A DNA stretch of 64,000 nt from Gemmatimonadota bacterium (GCA_029863525.1 JAOTVL010000001.1:1-64000); one strand, 5' to 3'; shown: positions 8,627 to 17,993, counted from the stretch's first letter. The notes: a model not told the origin generated them from the sequence alone. Translations and numbers: made by a program.

Positions 8627-10474
8627 TTACGCCATCTGGTGCGCGCGCTTTGCCGCTTTCTTCCGTTGGTTCGGATCGAGGACTCGCTTTCGCAGACGAA
8701 TCGCCTCGGGCGTGACCTCGATGAGCTCGTCGTCTTCGATGAACTCGAGCGCGAGCTCGAGCGTGATCTGTCGCGGGGGCTCCAGCTTGATGTTCTCGTC
8801 CGATGACGTCGTCCGCATGTTCGTGAGCTTCTTCTCCTTGCTCACGTTCACGTCCATGTCGTCCGTGCGGACGTTCTCCCCGACGATCATGCCGCCGTAC
8901 GCAGGATCGCCTGGCTTGACGAAGAGGGTCGAGCGTTCCTGCAATCCGAAGAGGGCGAACCCGACGGCTTTCCCCGGTCGATCCGCGACGAGGACGCCGC
9001 GCGATCGGCCTTTCAGCTCACCGGCCCAATCGTCCCACTCCTGGAAGGTGTGATGGAGGATGCCTTCGCCGCGCGTGTCGGTCATGAACTCCGACCGATA
9101 ACCGAAGAGACCGCGCGCCGGAATCTTGAAGCGCAAGCGGGTGGTACCTGAATCGCCCATCGGCTTCATGGCGGTCATTTCACCCTTCCGTCCACCGAGC
9201 TTCTCGATGACCGTGCCCACCATCTCGGAAGGCACCTCCACCACGGCCTCCTCGTACGGCTCCTGTAGCGACCCGTTATCGGATCGCGTGATGACCCTCG
9301 GCCGGGAGACCTGGAACTCGTAACCCTCGCGGCGCATCGTTTCCATTAGGATGGTGAGGTGGAGCTCCCCACGCCCGCTGACCGTGAAGGTGTCGGGCGA
9401 TGCCGTGTCTTCGACCCGGAGTGCCACGTTGCGCTCCAGCTCTCGGAACAGTCGCTCGCGAAGTTGTCGGGTCGTTACGTATTTCCCAGCCTGACCCGCG
9501 AACGGAGAGTTGTTGACGGTGAAGTCGACCGAGAGCGTCGGCTCTTCCACCGCGATTCCACGGAGCCGTTCCCGGTAGGCGGGATCCGTCACCGTCTTTC
9601 CGATCTCCACGCCTTCGAGGCCCGCGAGCGCCACGATATCGCCGGCGCGCGCTTCTTCGATCTCGATCCGATCGAGGCCGCTGAAGGTGTAGAGCTTCGA
9701 CACCCGCGCGAGCTCCGCCTCCGAAGGATCGGCGACCATGCCGGTCTCTCCCAGGTCGAGCAGCGCGACCTGCTCGCCGACGCGCACCGAGCCCCGCTCG
9801 ATCCGACCGATCGCGATACGACCCACGTACGGAGAGTGGTCGAGCGTCGATACCAGCATCTGAAACGGCCCGTTGGAGTCGACCGTCGGTGGGGGGAAGT
9901 GCGAGACGATGGTATCGAAGAGAGGCGAGAGGTCCCCGCCGGTAGCTTCGGGGCTCTCCGACGCCCACCCGTCTCGCCCGACCGCGTAGAGGAACGGTGC
10001 ATCCAGTTGCGCGTCGTCGGCTTCGAGGTCCATGAAGAGCTCGAGCACCTCGTCGTGAACCTCGTGAGGGCGTGCGTCTCCCCGGTCGACCTTGTTGATG
10101 ACCACGAGCGGGAGAAGCCCCAGCTCGAGCGCCTTGCGGGTCACGAAGCGCGTCTGCGGCATCGGGCCCTCGCCGGCGTCGACCAAGAGCACGACACCGT
10201 CGACCATGCGGAGTATGCGCTCGACCTCCCCACCGAAGTCGGCATGACCCGGTGTGTCGACGATGTTGATCTTCACGTCTTTCCAGTGCACTGCGGTGTT
10301 CTTCGCGAGAATCGTGATTCCCCGCTCCTTCTCGAGCGGGTTCGAGTCCATCACGCGCTCTTCGACATTCTGGTTGTCACGGAAGACGCCGGCCTGGCCG
10401 AACATCTTGTCGACGAGCGTCGTCTTTCCGTGATCGACGTGCGCGATGATCGCGATATTTCGAATGGGCATCAT
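8627..10474 (-). CDS. typA: translational GTPase TypA/BipA
   Basis: A 615-residue ribosome-associated GTPase. The P-loop AHVDHGKTT lies at 11-19, the switch region includes 'ERGITI', then '[12 protein letters not shown]' and 'VINKVDR' (NKxD). EF-G-like domains and the BipA-specific C-terminal domain follow, and the total length fits the family. It helps ribosome assembly and translation under stress or cold. The start is set at [10 protein letters not shown] because upstream codons do not resemble the family; either Met is possible. A 235-base spacer downstream-left on the plus strand separates it from the wzz-like gene. Confidence 0.95.
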   Translation of the reverse strand: MMPIRNIAIIAHVDHGKTTLVDKMFGQAGVFRDNQNVEERVMDSNPLEKERGITILAKNTAVHWKDVKINIVDTPGHADFGGEVERILRMVDGVVLLVDAGEGPMPQTRFVTRKALELGLLPLVVINKVDRGDARPHEVHDEVLELFMDLEADDAQLDAPFLYAVGRDGWASESPEATGGDLSPLFDTIVSHFPPPTVDSNGPFQMLVSTLDHSPYVGRIAIGRIERGSVRVGEQVALLDLGETGMVADPSEAELARVSKLYTFSGLDRIEIEEARAGDIVALAGLEGVEIGKTVTDPAYRERLRGIAVEEPTLSVDFTVNNSPFAGQAGKYVTTRQLRERLFRELERNVALRVEDTASPDTFTVSGRGELHLTILMETMRREGYEFQVSRPRVITRSDNGSLQEPYEEAVVEVPSEMVGTVIEKLGGRKGEMTAMKPMGDSGTTRLRFKIPARGLFGYRSEFMTDTRGEGILHHTFQEWDDWAGELKGRSRGVLVADRPGKAVGFALFGLQERSTLFVKPGDPAYGGMIVGENVRTDDMDVNVSKEKKLTNMRTTSSDENIKLEPPRQITLELALEFIEDDELIEVTPEAIRLRKRVLDPNQRKKAAKRAHQMA

Positions 10475-10637
10475 GTACCTGCGAACACCCGTCGGAACGG
10501 AATGTCCCGTGCGGGCAGAATCTACGAGTGGATAGCCTGGAAAGTTAACGGATTGTGGCCGACCGGCGGGGTCGGGGCCCAGGAGGCCCACCAGGGACCC
10601 GAACGCCGGTCGGGTTCGACGCCCCGAGGAACCCCGA

Positions 10638-10708
10638 CTTCAGCCCTCGACCAGCGCCCGGCTTCAGCCCTCGACCAGCGCCCGGCTCAGCCCTCGACCA
10701 GCACCGGG
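10638..10708. repeat. three-copy minisatellite of a 23-24 bp unit
   Basis: Copies at 10638-10661 and 10662-10685 are identical 24-mers beginning CTTCAGCCCTCGACCAGC. A third, slightly diverged 23-base copy spans 10686-10708, and a fragment continues into the stop codon of the Wzz-like gene at 10710. Read on the minus strand, each copy contains GGGCTGA(G/A), so the end of that gene, stop codon included, appears to be repeated downstream. It lies in the gap between typA and the Wzz-like gene. Confidence 0.85.
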
Positions 10709-10709
10709 C

Positions 10710-11759
10710 TCAGCCCCCAACGAAGGGGATCGAACGCTTCAACCCGGCCCACGTCTCCTGGAAGTCCTGCCTGGCCGGATCGCCCGCATGGGGTCGACGG
10801 AACGCCTCGACGACGAAGGCGAGCACGATCCCCGACATCCCGCCCAGGACGATCCCGAGCACGGCGCTCAGCAACAGGCGACGATCGTCGGGTCCGGGAG
10901 GGAGGAACGGTGTCTGAAGCACCGTGATGACCGGCGTATCGCGTACTTCCGAGATCCGCGCCTGCTCATAGGATTGTACGAGCGTGGTGAGCACCGACTG
11001 TCGGAGCGTCACCTCTCTCTGGAGGCCCTCCTGCCGGAAGACCAGGAGGGGGGAGTTCTGCCACTGTCGGTTCGCTTCCAGGAAGAGGCGGAGTGAGTCC
11101 TCCGCCGCGTCGAGCTCTTTCTCGGCCTCGCGAACACGCGATTCGATGAAGGTGCGTTCCGACGCCGCTTGCGACTGTCGCGTATTGAGGTTGAAGCGGG
11201 CCACCTCGGTGAGGAGCTCGTTCGCGATCGCCTGCGAGAGGTCGGGCCATTCGGTCGTGATTCGGAGCGTGACGGTCCCGGTCTCTCGGCCGGTCGACAC
11301 CGATACTGCCTCATCGCGTAACCACTCGATTGTCTGGTCATCCCGCAGCGGCTCGGTGTCCTCTTCGATCTCGAGCAGGTCCTTCAGCAGGACGGTCCCT
11401 TCCCCCTCGACATCGTAAGGACGTGCGGCGGCGCGAGAGAGAATCTCGCGCGACGTCAGCAGCTCCGCGTAGAACGCCGGACTCGCCTCCTCACCACCCG
11501 TCGGAACGTTGACGCCGAATTGGCTCGCGAGCGCCAAGAGCTGGGACGCCGACGCTTCAGAGCCCTGCGGCCTAAAGGCGGCGGCGGTGGTGTACGTCTC
11601 CGCGCGCAGAAAGGTGACTGCGACGGCGAGCGCGGATACGAGAACCGTCGTCAGTACGATCGTGCCGCGGCGACGCAGGAGAACGGCGAGTACCTCCCAC
11701 AGGGAGATCTCGTCGTCGACCGGTCGGTGCTGCACCGTGGAGGGGTAGGCGTCCGTCAT
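10710..11759 (-). CDS. Wzz/chain-length-determinant family membrane protein
   Basis: A 349-residue protein with the classic topology: a short cytoplasmic N-terminus 'DDEISLWEVLAVLLRRR', TM1 at about 36-56, a large periplasmic region rich in coiled-coil (about 190-270), and TM2 near 300-322. This is the Wzz polysaccharide co-polymerase pattern; no Walker/BY-kinase domain follows TM2. In other bacteria it sets O-antigen or exopolysaccharide chain length. No glycan cluster adjoins it, so here it is an orphan. The ATG at 11759 is chosen because the in-frame upstream sequence is not protein-like. Confidence 0.82.
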   Translation of the reverse strand: MTDAYPSTVQHRPVDDEISLWEVLAVLLRRRGTIVLTTVLVSALAVAVTFLRAETYTTAAAFRPQGSEASASQLLALASQFGVNVPTGGEEASPAFYAELLTSREILSRAAARPYDVEGEGTVLLKDLLEIEEDTEPLRDDQTIEWLRDEAVSVSTGRETGTVTLRITTEWPDLSQAIANELLTEVARFNLNTRQSQAASERTFIESRVREAEKELDAAEDSLRLFLEANRQWQNSPLLVFRQEGLQREVTLRQSVLTTLVQSYEQARISEVRDTPVITVLQTPFLPPGPDDRRLLLSAVLGIVLGGMSGIVLAFVVEAFRRPHAGDPARQDFQETWAGLKRSIPFVGG

Positions 11760-11982
11760 CGATCGGGGCGTGTCCGCGACTCCTCTGGCGACTGACCCGT
11801 CAGCCGGGCCTTCGTGCTTCCGGCCCAGAGTATCGCCGTCCCAAATCCTTGCAGCAAGCTGACCTAACGACCTCGCGGCAAAGGCGACTGGATCCCTGCG
11901 GCGCCGCCCCGGTATCGTATCCTCCCGTCGGTGGCGCATCGTCGCCGCCGGAGAACCAATCGGACCACCTGCACCCGGAGCG

Positions 11983-13314
11983 ATGACCGTGCCGTCGACG
12001 AGTCCGTCCACCTGCATGAGCCCATTCGCGATCGTACTGGCCGGACTGACGGCCTTCGCCTCGACACCAGCCAGCTCGAGCGCGCAGACCGTGGAACCGC
12101 GCTACTCGGAGGAAGTTCGCGCGCTCACGGCGAACGCCGCCGTTTCGGCCGCGTTGGAGCGCGCCGAGGAGCTCGATCCGTGGGCGCTCGAGCTCCTCAT
12201 CGAGCTCACGGAGATCCCTGCCCCGCCCTTCATGGAGGACGAGCGGGGTGAGCGCTTCGCCGAACTCCTGACGGAGCTCGGCGCCGACTCGGTGTGGACC
12301 GACGGCGAGGGGAACGTGATCGGGTTGCGGCGGGGCTCACGCGGCGAACGCACCATCGGGTTCGGGGGTCACCTCGACACCGTATTCCCCGAGGGTACGG
12401 ACGTCACCGTGCGCCAGGTGGGCGACACGCTCTTCGCGCCCGGTGTCGGCGACGACACCCGGGGGTTGGTGGTGGTCCTGTCGGTGCTCCGCGCCCTCGA
12501 GGAGGCCGAGGTCGAGACCGAAGACGACGTGCTCTTCGTCGGCGTGGTGGGTGAGGAAGGGCTCGGCGACTTGCGCGGTATGAAGTACTTGTACCGCGAC
12601 GACGGGCTCCGCCCTGACGTCTGGATCGACGTGGATGGCGGCGGTCTCTCGAGGATCGTCTCCATGGGGCTGGGCTCCGTCCGCTACCGCGTGACGTTCC
12701 AAGGACCCGGTGGTCACTCGTGGGGCGCCTTCGGAACCGCGAACCCCGCGCATGCCATGAGCCGCGCGGTGCGGTATTTCCAAGACGTCGCAGACACGTT
12801 GACCCGTTCGGGCCCCCGGACGAGCTACAACGTCGGCCGCATCGGGGGCGGAACCTCCGTGAACTCAGTCCCCTTCGAGAGCTGGATGGAGGTCGACATG
12901 CGATCGGAGAGCCCCGCGAGCCTCGCACGGATCGAGGAGGCCTTCCTGGCCGCCATGGACCGTGGGCTCCGAGAAGAGAACGAGCTGCGGCGTGAGGGGC
13001 CGGCCCTCACGGTGGACAACGACAGGATCGGCGACCGTCCTTCCGGGGAGATGGACCCGTCGACGCCCGTGGTCCAAAGGGCGCTCGCGACCACGGCCGC
13101 CTTCGGCGTGCAAGGCGAGCTGGCGCGGTCGTCGACGGACTCCAACGTGCCGATCGCGCTCGGCGTTCCGGCCGTGACTATCGGTCGGGGAGGCGTCGGA
13201 TCCAACGGTCACGCGCCGAACGAGTATTGGATCGACCGCGACGCTTATCTCGCCGTGCAGCGCGCGCTTCTGCTCGTTGTCGCCGAGGCTGGCTTCGCCG
13301 GGCCGATCTCGTGA
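11983..13314 (+). CDS. M20-family metallopeptidase, secreted
   Basis: A 443-residue protein with an N-terminal hydrophobic export signal (about 12-34, ending near SSAQ). The M20 two-zinc site is visible: GGHLDTVF (His130, Asp132), GVGDDTRG (bridging Asp157), GEEG (Glu191-Glu192) and a C-terminal NGHAPNE (His410). A dimerisation lid domain is inserted around 220-330. It fits tripeptidase T or carboxypeptidase-like enzymes that trim short peptides in the periplasm. The second Met at 12016 is an alternative start; neither has a good ribosome-binding site. Divergently transcribed from the Wzz-like gene. Confidence 0.88.
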   Translation: MTVPSTSPSTCMSPFAIVLAGLTAFASTPASSSAQTVEPRYSEEVRALTANAAVSAALERAEELDPWALELLIELTEIPAPPFMEDERGERFAELLTELGADSVWTDGEGNVIGLRRGSRGERTIGFGGHLDTVFPEGTDVTVRQVGDTLFAPGVGDDTRGLVVVLSVLRALEEAEVETEDDVLFVGVVGEEGLGDLRGMKYLYRDDGLRPDVWIDVDGGGLSRIVSMGLGSVRYRVTFQGPGGHSWGAFGTANPAHAMSRAVRYFQDVADTLTRSGPRTSYNVGRIGGGTSVNSVPFESWMEVDMRSESPASLARIEEAFLAAMDRGLREENELRREGPALTVDNDRIGDRPSGEMDPSTPVVQRALATTAAFGVQGELARSSTDSNVPIALGVPAVTIGRGGVGSNGHAPNEYWIDRDAYLAVQRALLLVVAEAGFAGPIS

Positions 13315-13320
13315 GATGAG

Positions 13321-13368
13321 AGCGGCGAGCGTCTACCTACTGTCCAAGTGCGCCCCGCTCGCCCGCTA
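13321..13368. terminator. hairpin between convergent genes
   Basis: GGCGAGCG at 13324-13331 pairs with CGCTCGCC at 13356-13363, and with a one-base bulge the stem extends by AGCG/CGCT. It lies exactly between the convergent stops of the M20 peptidase and the small lipoprotein, where a bidirectional terminator is expected. The stem has no U-run on either side, so Rho-dependent or stem-only termination is inferred. Confidence 0.4.
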
Positions 13369-13764
13369 TCGGATGCCGGTGTCGAAGAGGAGCGTCACCT
13401 CGGTGTAGACGCCCGCGACCACCTCGACATCGAGGTCCTGTGCGATCGGGAACGGGTCTCCCGGTTCGGGCACCAGCGTGTACGAGCCTGGCTTCAATCC
13501 GACCTTGAATCGTCCGTCCTCACCCGTGCTGAACTCGGTCACCCGCTGGCCGCCGCTCGTTCGGATCAGAACGCGAGCCTGGTGGGGCTCGTCGGGACAA
13601 GGATTCTCGAGGGACTGCACCGGGCAAAGCGGCCCGCGGAGCGCAATCCCCTCGATCCCTTGGAGCGCATCGGGGCCGAGGAGCTCAGACGCCCCACAGC
13701 CGCCAAGCAAGGCGAGCAAGAGAACGAGAGAACCGATCCGGGTCGTACCGTGCATGACACTCAT
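13366..13764 (-). CDS. small lipoprotein with a carboxypeptidase-regulatory-like domain
   Basis: A 132-residue protein. The signal 'IGSLVLLLALLGGC' has its lipidation Cys at 23. The mature part contains 'VLIRTSGGQRVTEFSTGEDGRFKVGLKPGSYTLVPEPG', the beta-sandwich signature of CarboxypepD_reg/SpaA-like domains, with two cysteines at the 'GPLCPVQSLENPCP' segment that may pair. The likely location is the outer membrane, as a structural or binding module. The start at 13764 is followed by another Met three codons later, either of which could serve. The next gene upstream (DHS-like) is 46 bases away on the same strand. Confidence 0.72.
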   Translation of the reverse strand: MSVMHGTTRIGSLVLLLALLGGCGASELLGPDALQGIEGIALRGPLCPVQSLENPCPDEPHQARVLIRTSGGQRVTEFSTGEDGRFKVGLKPGSYTLVPEPGDPFPIAQDLDVEVVAGVYTEVTLLFDTGIR

Positions 13765-13810
13765 ACCCGAAAGAACGACCCGGGGCCTGGATGTGTGACG
13801 GCGACCAGGG

Positions 13811-14785
13811 TCAGTCGCCGAGCACGTACGAGCAAATGAGAGGCGCCACGATCGCGGCATCGGAGTTGATCTCGAAGCGAGGCGTGGTCGCCTCCAACTT
13901 TCCCCAGGTGATCTTCTCGTTCGCGGGCGCACCGGAGTAGCCCCCGTACGAGGGCTGGGCGTCCGTGATCTGGCAGAAATAACCCCAATACGGCACTTCT
14001 CGCCGCAGGTCCTGCGTGATACAGGGAACGGCGCAAATGGCGAAGTCACCCGCGATTCCCCCGCCGATTTGAAAGAAGCCCACGGACGGGTGTGCTCCCG
14101 CCCCATGATTCGCCTCGTACCATTCGATCAGAGCCTGGAACTGCTCGGTCCCGGACTTTACGCACGAGTGGCCCGGCAGGCGCCCCGCGATGACGTTCGC
14201 GGTGAAGATGTTCCCCGTGGTCGAGTCCTCCCACCCCGGGGCGAAGACCGGGATACCGGCCTCCTTGGCCGCGAGCATCCATGAGTGGGCAGGATCGATC
14301 TGGTAGTGCTCCTGGAGCGACCGGTCGGAGAGAACTTCGAAAAGGAACTCGGCGGGTGAATTGCGGCGGCCCTCCGACGACGCTCGCTGCCAACATTCGA
14401 GGAGGCGACCCTCGATGTGCCGCATGACCGTTTCAGGGATGCACGTATCCGTTACACGGTTCATCCCACGCTCGTAGAGCGCTTGCTCGTCCGCGGTCGA
14501 CAGCTCGCGCCAGGAGCGTACGATGTCGTAGTCGTCGTGCGCCACGAGATTGAACACGTCCTCCTCGAGATTCGCCCCGGTGCACGATACAGCGTGCACC
14601 TTACCCGCCCGGATCATTCGGGCCAGTATGATCCCGAACTCACCCGTCGACATCGCGCCGGCCATCGCGACCAGCATCTTGCCGCCCCGGTCCACGTGCG
14701 ACTCGTACGCCTTGGCGGCATCGACCACCTCACGGGCGTTGAAGTGGAGGTAGTGCTTCTCCATGAACTCGCGGATCGCGCCCAA
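13811..14785 (-). CDS. deoxyhypusine-synthase-like enzyme
   Basis: A 324-residue protein of the deoxyhypusine synthase/homospermidine-synthase-like fold. 'GAMSTGEFGIILARMI' and 'SCTGANLEEDVFNL' form the NAD-binding part. 'FQIGGGIAGDF' and 'SYGGYSGAPANEKITWGK' carry the expected catalytic Lys (Lys296), matching the WGK of the eukaryotic enzyme. That enzyme transfers an aminobutyl group from spermidine to eIF5A. Bacteria lack eIF5A, and EF-P is a different substrate, so the true acceptor is unknown; a polyamine such as putrescine is one option. The TTG start is supported by AGGAG with a 6-base spacer. Confidence 0.87.
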   Translation of the reverse strand: MGAIREFMEKHYLHFNAREVVDAAKAYESHVDRGGKMLVAMAGAMSTGEFGIILARMIRAGKVHAVSCTGANLEEDVFNLVAHDDYDIVRSWRELSTADEQALYERGMNRVTDTCIPETVMRHIEGRLLECWQRASSEGRRNSPAEFLFEVLSDRSLQEHYQIDPAHSWMLAAKEAGIPVFAPGWEDSTTGNIFTANVIAGRLPGHSCVKSGTEQFQALIEWYEANHGAGAHPSVGFFQIGGGIAGDFAICAVPCITQDLRREVPYWGYFCQITDAQPSYGGYSGAPANEKITWGKLEATTPRFEINSDAAIVAPLICSYVLGD

Positions 14786-14900
14786 CGCAGTCTCCTCTGC
14801 TCATTCGGTACGGGGGCAGAAGTCTAGTCGCTGACCGTTCGTGCGTCGACGTCGCGGCCACCGAGGACGGTAGAGCCGTGCGCACCTGAGGAGCCTTCGA

Positions 14901-14906
14901 TAGAAT
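14901..14906 (+). promoter_or_regulatory. possible -10 element of a leaderless transcript
   Basis: TAGAAT ends 6 bases before the GTG start at 14913, the spacing seen when transcription begins at the start codon. The only ribosome-binding-like motif, GAGGAG at 14888-14893, is about 19 bases from the start, too far to work normally. No clear -35 hexamer is visible, so this is suggestive only. Confidence 0.3.
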
Positions 14907-14912
14907 CCCGCC

Positions 14913-15686
14913 GTGAACGATTCTCCCGGAGGCTCGGCGATCCGAGTGGCGCGCGCAGGCGCGGCCATGACCGTCACGCTCGATCGACCCCAGCGTCACA
15001 ACGCGCTGCATGCGGTCGACATCGACGTCCTACATGAAGCAATTACCTCGTGCGAAGAGGATCCGGCCGTGCGAGTCCTCGTCCTGACGGGCGCCGGAAG
15101 CCGGACGTTCTGCTCCGGCGCCGCATTGAGCGAGATGGAGAGTGGGGAGATGAGCGGCGGAATGTTCGACTCCCTCACCGACCGCCTCTCGTCGCTCGAC
15201 CGACCGACGATCGCGCGCGTCAACGGCAGCCTCTACGGCGGAGGCGTCGAGCTTGCGCTTTGCTGCGACTTCCGAATCGGCGTCACCGGCTCGCGGCTTC
15301 GCGTTCCCGCGGCCGAGCTGGGGGTGTGCTACCCCCCCGGCGGGGTTCGTCGCTACGTCGCCAGGTTGGGAGTGACGGTGGCCAGCCGAGTTCTCCTCGC
15401 GGCCGAAGAGCTCGAAGCTTCAGAGATGCACTCGACGGGCTTCCTGACCCATTTGGTCGAACCGGCCGAGCTCGACATCACCGTAGACGCACTCGTGGAG
15501 CGGTTGAGCGCGCTCGCGCCGCTCGCGGTTCGGAACATGAAACGGATGATCGTGGGTATGGCCGATGGCCAAGCCCACCTGGGGGAATGGGCGAAGATGG
15601 TCGACGAATGTGCAGCATCGAGCGACCAACGAGAGGGGCTGCGGGCGTGGCACGAGGGGCGTGCACCGGACTTTCGCGGGAGCTGA
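14913..15686 (+). CDS. enoyl-CoA hydratase/isomerase family protein
   Basis: A 257-residue crotonase-fold protein. 'VTLDRPQRHNALH' opens the CoA-binding fold, 'FCSGAALSEM' and 'VNGSLYGGGVELALCCDFRI' form the oxyanion hole, and 'RVPAAELGVCYPPGG' follows. The exact acyl-CoA substrate is not predictable: the usual second catalytic Glu position carries 'LGVCYPPGG', so isomerase or other crotonase chemistry remains possible. The GTG start lies just after a -10-like element. It is followed after 26 bases by the F420-reductase-like gene, probably one transcript. Confidence 0.85.
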   Translation: MNDSPGGSAIRVARAGAAMTVTLDRPQRHNALHAVDIDVLHEAITSCEEDPAVRVLVLTGAGSRTFCSGAALSEMESGEMSGGMFDSLTDRLSSLDRPTIARVNGSLYGGGVELALCCDFRIGVTGSRLRVPAAELGVCYPPGGVRRYVARLGVTVASRVLLAAEELEASEMHSTGFLTHLVEPAELDITVDALVERLSALAPLAVRNMKRMIVGMADGQAHLGEWAKMVDECAASSDQREGLRAWHEGRAPDFRGS

Positions 15687-15712
15687 CGACAAGGAGAGCG
15701 AAGGAGCGCAAA

Positions 15713-16390
15713 ATGAAGATCGGAGTACTTGGTTCCGGCGCCGTGGGGCGCGAGGTCGCCGAACGGCTCGTCGAAGGTGGCCACGAGGTATGCATCGGAA
15801 CACGCGATCCAGAGGTCACGCTGCAAAGGACCGCGCCCGGGCCGACGGGCGCCCCTCCGTTCCCTGTGTGGCACGCCGAGCACCCCGACATCGACCTTGT
15901 GACGTTCTCGGAAGCCGGCGCTTTCGGAGAAGTCCTTTTCAACGCGACCAACGGCCTCGTTTCGTCGAGGGCTATCGCCGCCGTGGGCGAGGAAATCGGC
16001 GGCAAGATCGTCGTGGACCTCGCCAACGCGCTCGACTTCTCTCGGGGATTCCCACCGACGGTTGTCCTCGGCGAGCACGGATCCCTCGGTCAGGAGCTGC
16101 AGGCGACCTTCCCGACCGCCCGCTTCGTGAAGGTGCTCAACACGCTCAACTTCGCGCTCATGTTCAAGCCGAATGAGCTCGCGGACGGCGACCACACGCT
16201 GTTCATGGCGGGCGACGACGAGGACGCGAAGACCACCGTCCGAGCTTTGCTCGAGTCATACGGCTGGCGTGACATCATCGATCTCGGCGACATCTCGGGA
16301 GCACGCGGCACGGAGATGCTGCTTCCGCTCTGGCTACGACTCTACGGTCTCTTCGGCCACTTCAGGTTCCAGATCAAGATCGTCCGGTAG
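15713..16390 (+). CDS. NADP(H)-binding oxidoreductase, F420-reductase/Pro_C-like fold
   Basis: A 225-residue Rossmann protein. The dinucleotide motif 'GVLGSGAVGREVAERL' starts at residue 4, and 'CIGTRDPE' at the end of beta-2 suggests NADPH preference. 'GKIVVDLANAL' and 'FVKVLNTLNFALM' match the NADPH-dependent F420 reductase-like family. No F420 synthesis gene is in view, so the partner cofactor or substrate is open. The start is well defined: AAGGAG at 15701-15706 precedes ATG by 6 bases. Upstream codons in the same frame belong to shadow sequence. Confidence 0.8.
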   Translation: MKIGVLGSGAVGREVAERLVEGGHEVCIGTRDPEVTLQRTAPGPTGAPPFPVWHAEHPDIDLVTFSEAGAFGEVLFNATNGLVSSRAIAAVGEEIGGKIVVDLANALDFSRGFPPTVVLGEHGSLGQELQATFPTARFVKVLNTLNFALMFKPNELADGDHTLFMAGDDEDAKTTVRALLESYGWRDIIDLGDISGARGTEMLLPLWLRLYGLFGHFRFQIKIVR

Positions 16391-16403
16391 CCACGCACCC
16401 GCC

Positions 16404-17993
16404 TCATCGGCTCCGTTGAAGGACGCGGCCCGGGCGCGCTCCGGTGAAGTCGCCGTCGCGAATGGCGGCCACGCCGTTGACGAAAACGTGCACCATGCCC
16501 TCGGAGTAGTGATGAGGGTCGGTGTACTCGGCAACGTCGCGCACTCGAGCGAGGTCGAAGACCACGATGTCCGCGACCGCTCCCTCACGAAGCGCGCCTC
16601 GGTCGGGCATGGAGAAGACCATAGCGGGCAGGGACGTCATGCTCCGAATGGCCTCCTCGAGCGTGACCACCCCCCGATCCCTGGCGTACACGCCGATCTT
16701 GCGCGCGAACGCTCCGTAGCTCCGAGGATGAGGCACGCCCACACCCATCCGCGGCAGGTCCCCGTCCGACGAGGTCATCGTCCACGGCTGGGCCATGAGC
16801 TCGTCCACGTCGTCGTCGTGCATGTTGTACGAGACGATGCTGACGCCGCCGCCACGAATGAGATCGATGGCCGTGTCGATCGGATCCATCCCTCGATCGG
16901 CGGCCACGTCGCTCAGCAGCCGACCCTCGATCGAAGGATCGGGCGCGTACCGTCGAAACTGGATCCGGTCCGCGCCTCCCCTCCGCGCCAGTCCTTCCAC
17001 CATGCCCTCGCGGATCCGCCCCATCGTACCTGCGTCGTCCATCCGAATCATGAGCGAGTCGCGACCACCGGCCTGCGACCACCGAGGGAGGAGCGCCGCG
17101 TCCAGCCCGGTGGCGGACGCCGTATACGGGTACTGGTCCGCGAAGACCTGGATACCCTCCGCTCGGGCTCGTTCAACCCGCTTCACGATCGCGCTCCCGT
17201 ATCCCCATACGAACGGTCCGAGCGCCTTCACGTGCGTCAGCACCACCGGAATCCTGGCCACGCGGCCAACCTCTATGACCTCGTCCACCGCGCCGATGAG
17301 CCCGACACTGTAGGTCGACTCGTCACGAATGTGACTCGTGTAGGCACCGCCGAACGGGGCGACCTCCTTCGCCAGCTCTTCGATCTCGACCGGAGGCGTA
17401 TAGCTCCCCGGCACGTAGTACGTGCCGGAAGAGAGTCCCCAGGCGCCCGCCTCCATGCCTGCGACGACGAGCTCCCTCATGCGGTCGAGCTCGGCGCGGG
17501 TCGCCGGCCGATCGGCGGCGCCCATGACGGCGCTTCGAACGGATCCATGTGGGACCAATTGGGCCGCGTTCAGTCCGAGGCCGTGCTCCAGGAGAGAAGC
17601 ACGCTGGGCAACGATGTCGACTGGCCCGCCACCATCCGGATTGATGAAGACGGTCGTGAGCCCCATGGCGAGCAGCGGCTCGGCGTGACTCAGCTCCGCG
17701 GTGGCGAGGCCGCCACCCGAGTGCGAGTGGGAATCGATGAAGCCCGGCGCCACGTACAGACCGGTCGCGTCGATGACCACGTCAGCGGCCATGTCGCCGA
17801 GTGCGCCCACCGCCTCGATCCTGTCGCCCCGAATCAGCACGTCCGCGAAGATCCAGGGGTTCCCGCTGCCATCGAGGAGGCGCCCGTTCTGGATCAGCGT
17901 CGTCGTCTCCTGCGCGGCCAGCGCACCAGGCGCGAGCGCCATGGCCGCGGCGAGAAGGAGGAGTCGCGACCGATTACGGCATCGAAGGTGCAT
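16404..17993 (-). CDS. N-acyl-D-amino-acid deacylase family amidohydrolase, exported (copy 1)
   Basis: A 529-residue amidohydrolase with a signal peptide (residues 1-26, ending ALAAQ). 'LIQNGRLLDGSGNPWIFADVLIRGDRI' is the family's N-terminal beta-sandwich, and 'GFIDSHSHSGGG' gives the HxH metal ligands. Further ligands lie around 'VVLTHVKALGP', and 'GAVADIVVFDLARVRD' closes the second sandwich half. Known members cleave N-acyl-D-amino acids or D-aminoacyl peptides. AAGGAG lies 9 bases upstream of the ATG at 17993. It shares architecture with the second copy at 36.5 kb but differs clearly in sequence. Confidence 0.88.
   Translation of the reverse strand: MHLRCRNRSRLLLLAAAMALAPGALAAQETTTLIQNGRLLDGSGNPWIFADVLIRGDRIEAVGALGDMAADVVIDATGLYVAPGFIDSHSHSGGGLATAELSHAEPLLAMGLTTVFINPDGGGPVDIVAQRASLLEHGLGLNAAQLVPHGSVRSAVMGAADRPATRAELDRMRELVVAGMEAGAWGLSSGTYYVPGSYTPPVEIEELAKEVAPFGGAYTSHIRDESTYSVGLIGAVDEVIEVGRVARIPVVLTHVKALGPFVWGYGSAIVKRVERARAEGIQVFADQYPYTASATGLDAALLPRWSQAGGRDSLMIRMDDAGTMGRIREGMVEGLARRGGADRIQFRRYAPDPSIEGRLLSDVAADRGMDPIDTAIDLIRGGGVSIVSYNMHDDDVDELMAQPWTMTSSDGDLPRMGVGVPHPRSYGAFARKIGVYARDRGVVTLEEAIRSMTSLPAMVFSMPDRGALREGAVADIVVFDLARVRDVAEYTDPHHYSEGMVHVFVNGVAAIRDGDFTGARPGRVLQRSR

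Noticed and set aside
9359..10927. A long plus-strand frame opposite typA that includes the minisatellite
   Set aside because: Typical GC-rich antisense frame. The repeat lies in its 3' part only by chance, and no family is recognisable.
15713..16390. Assigning the oxidoreductase as a true F420 reductase
   Set aside because: No F420 biosynthesis or F420-dependent enzyme is visible, so only the NADP-binding fold is claimed.
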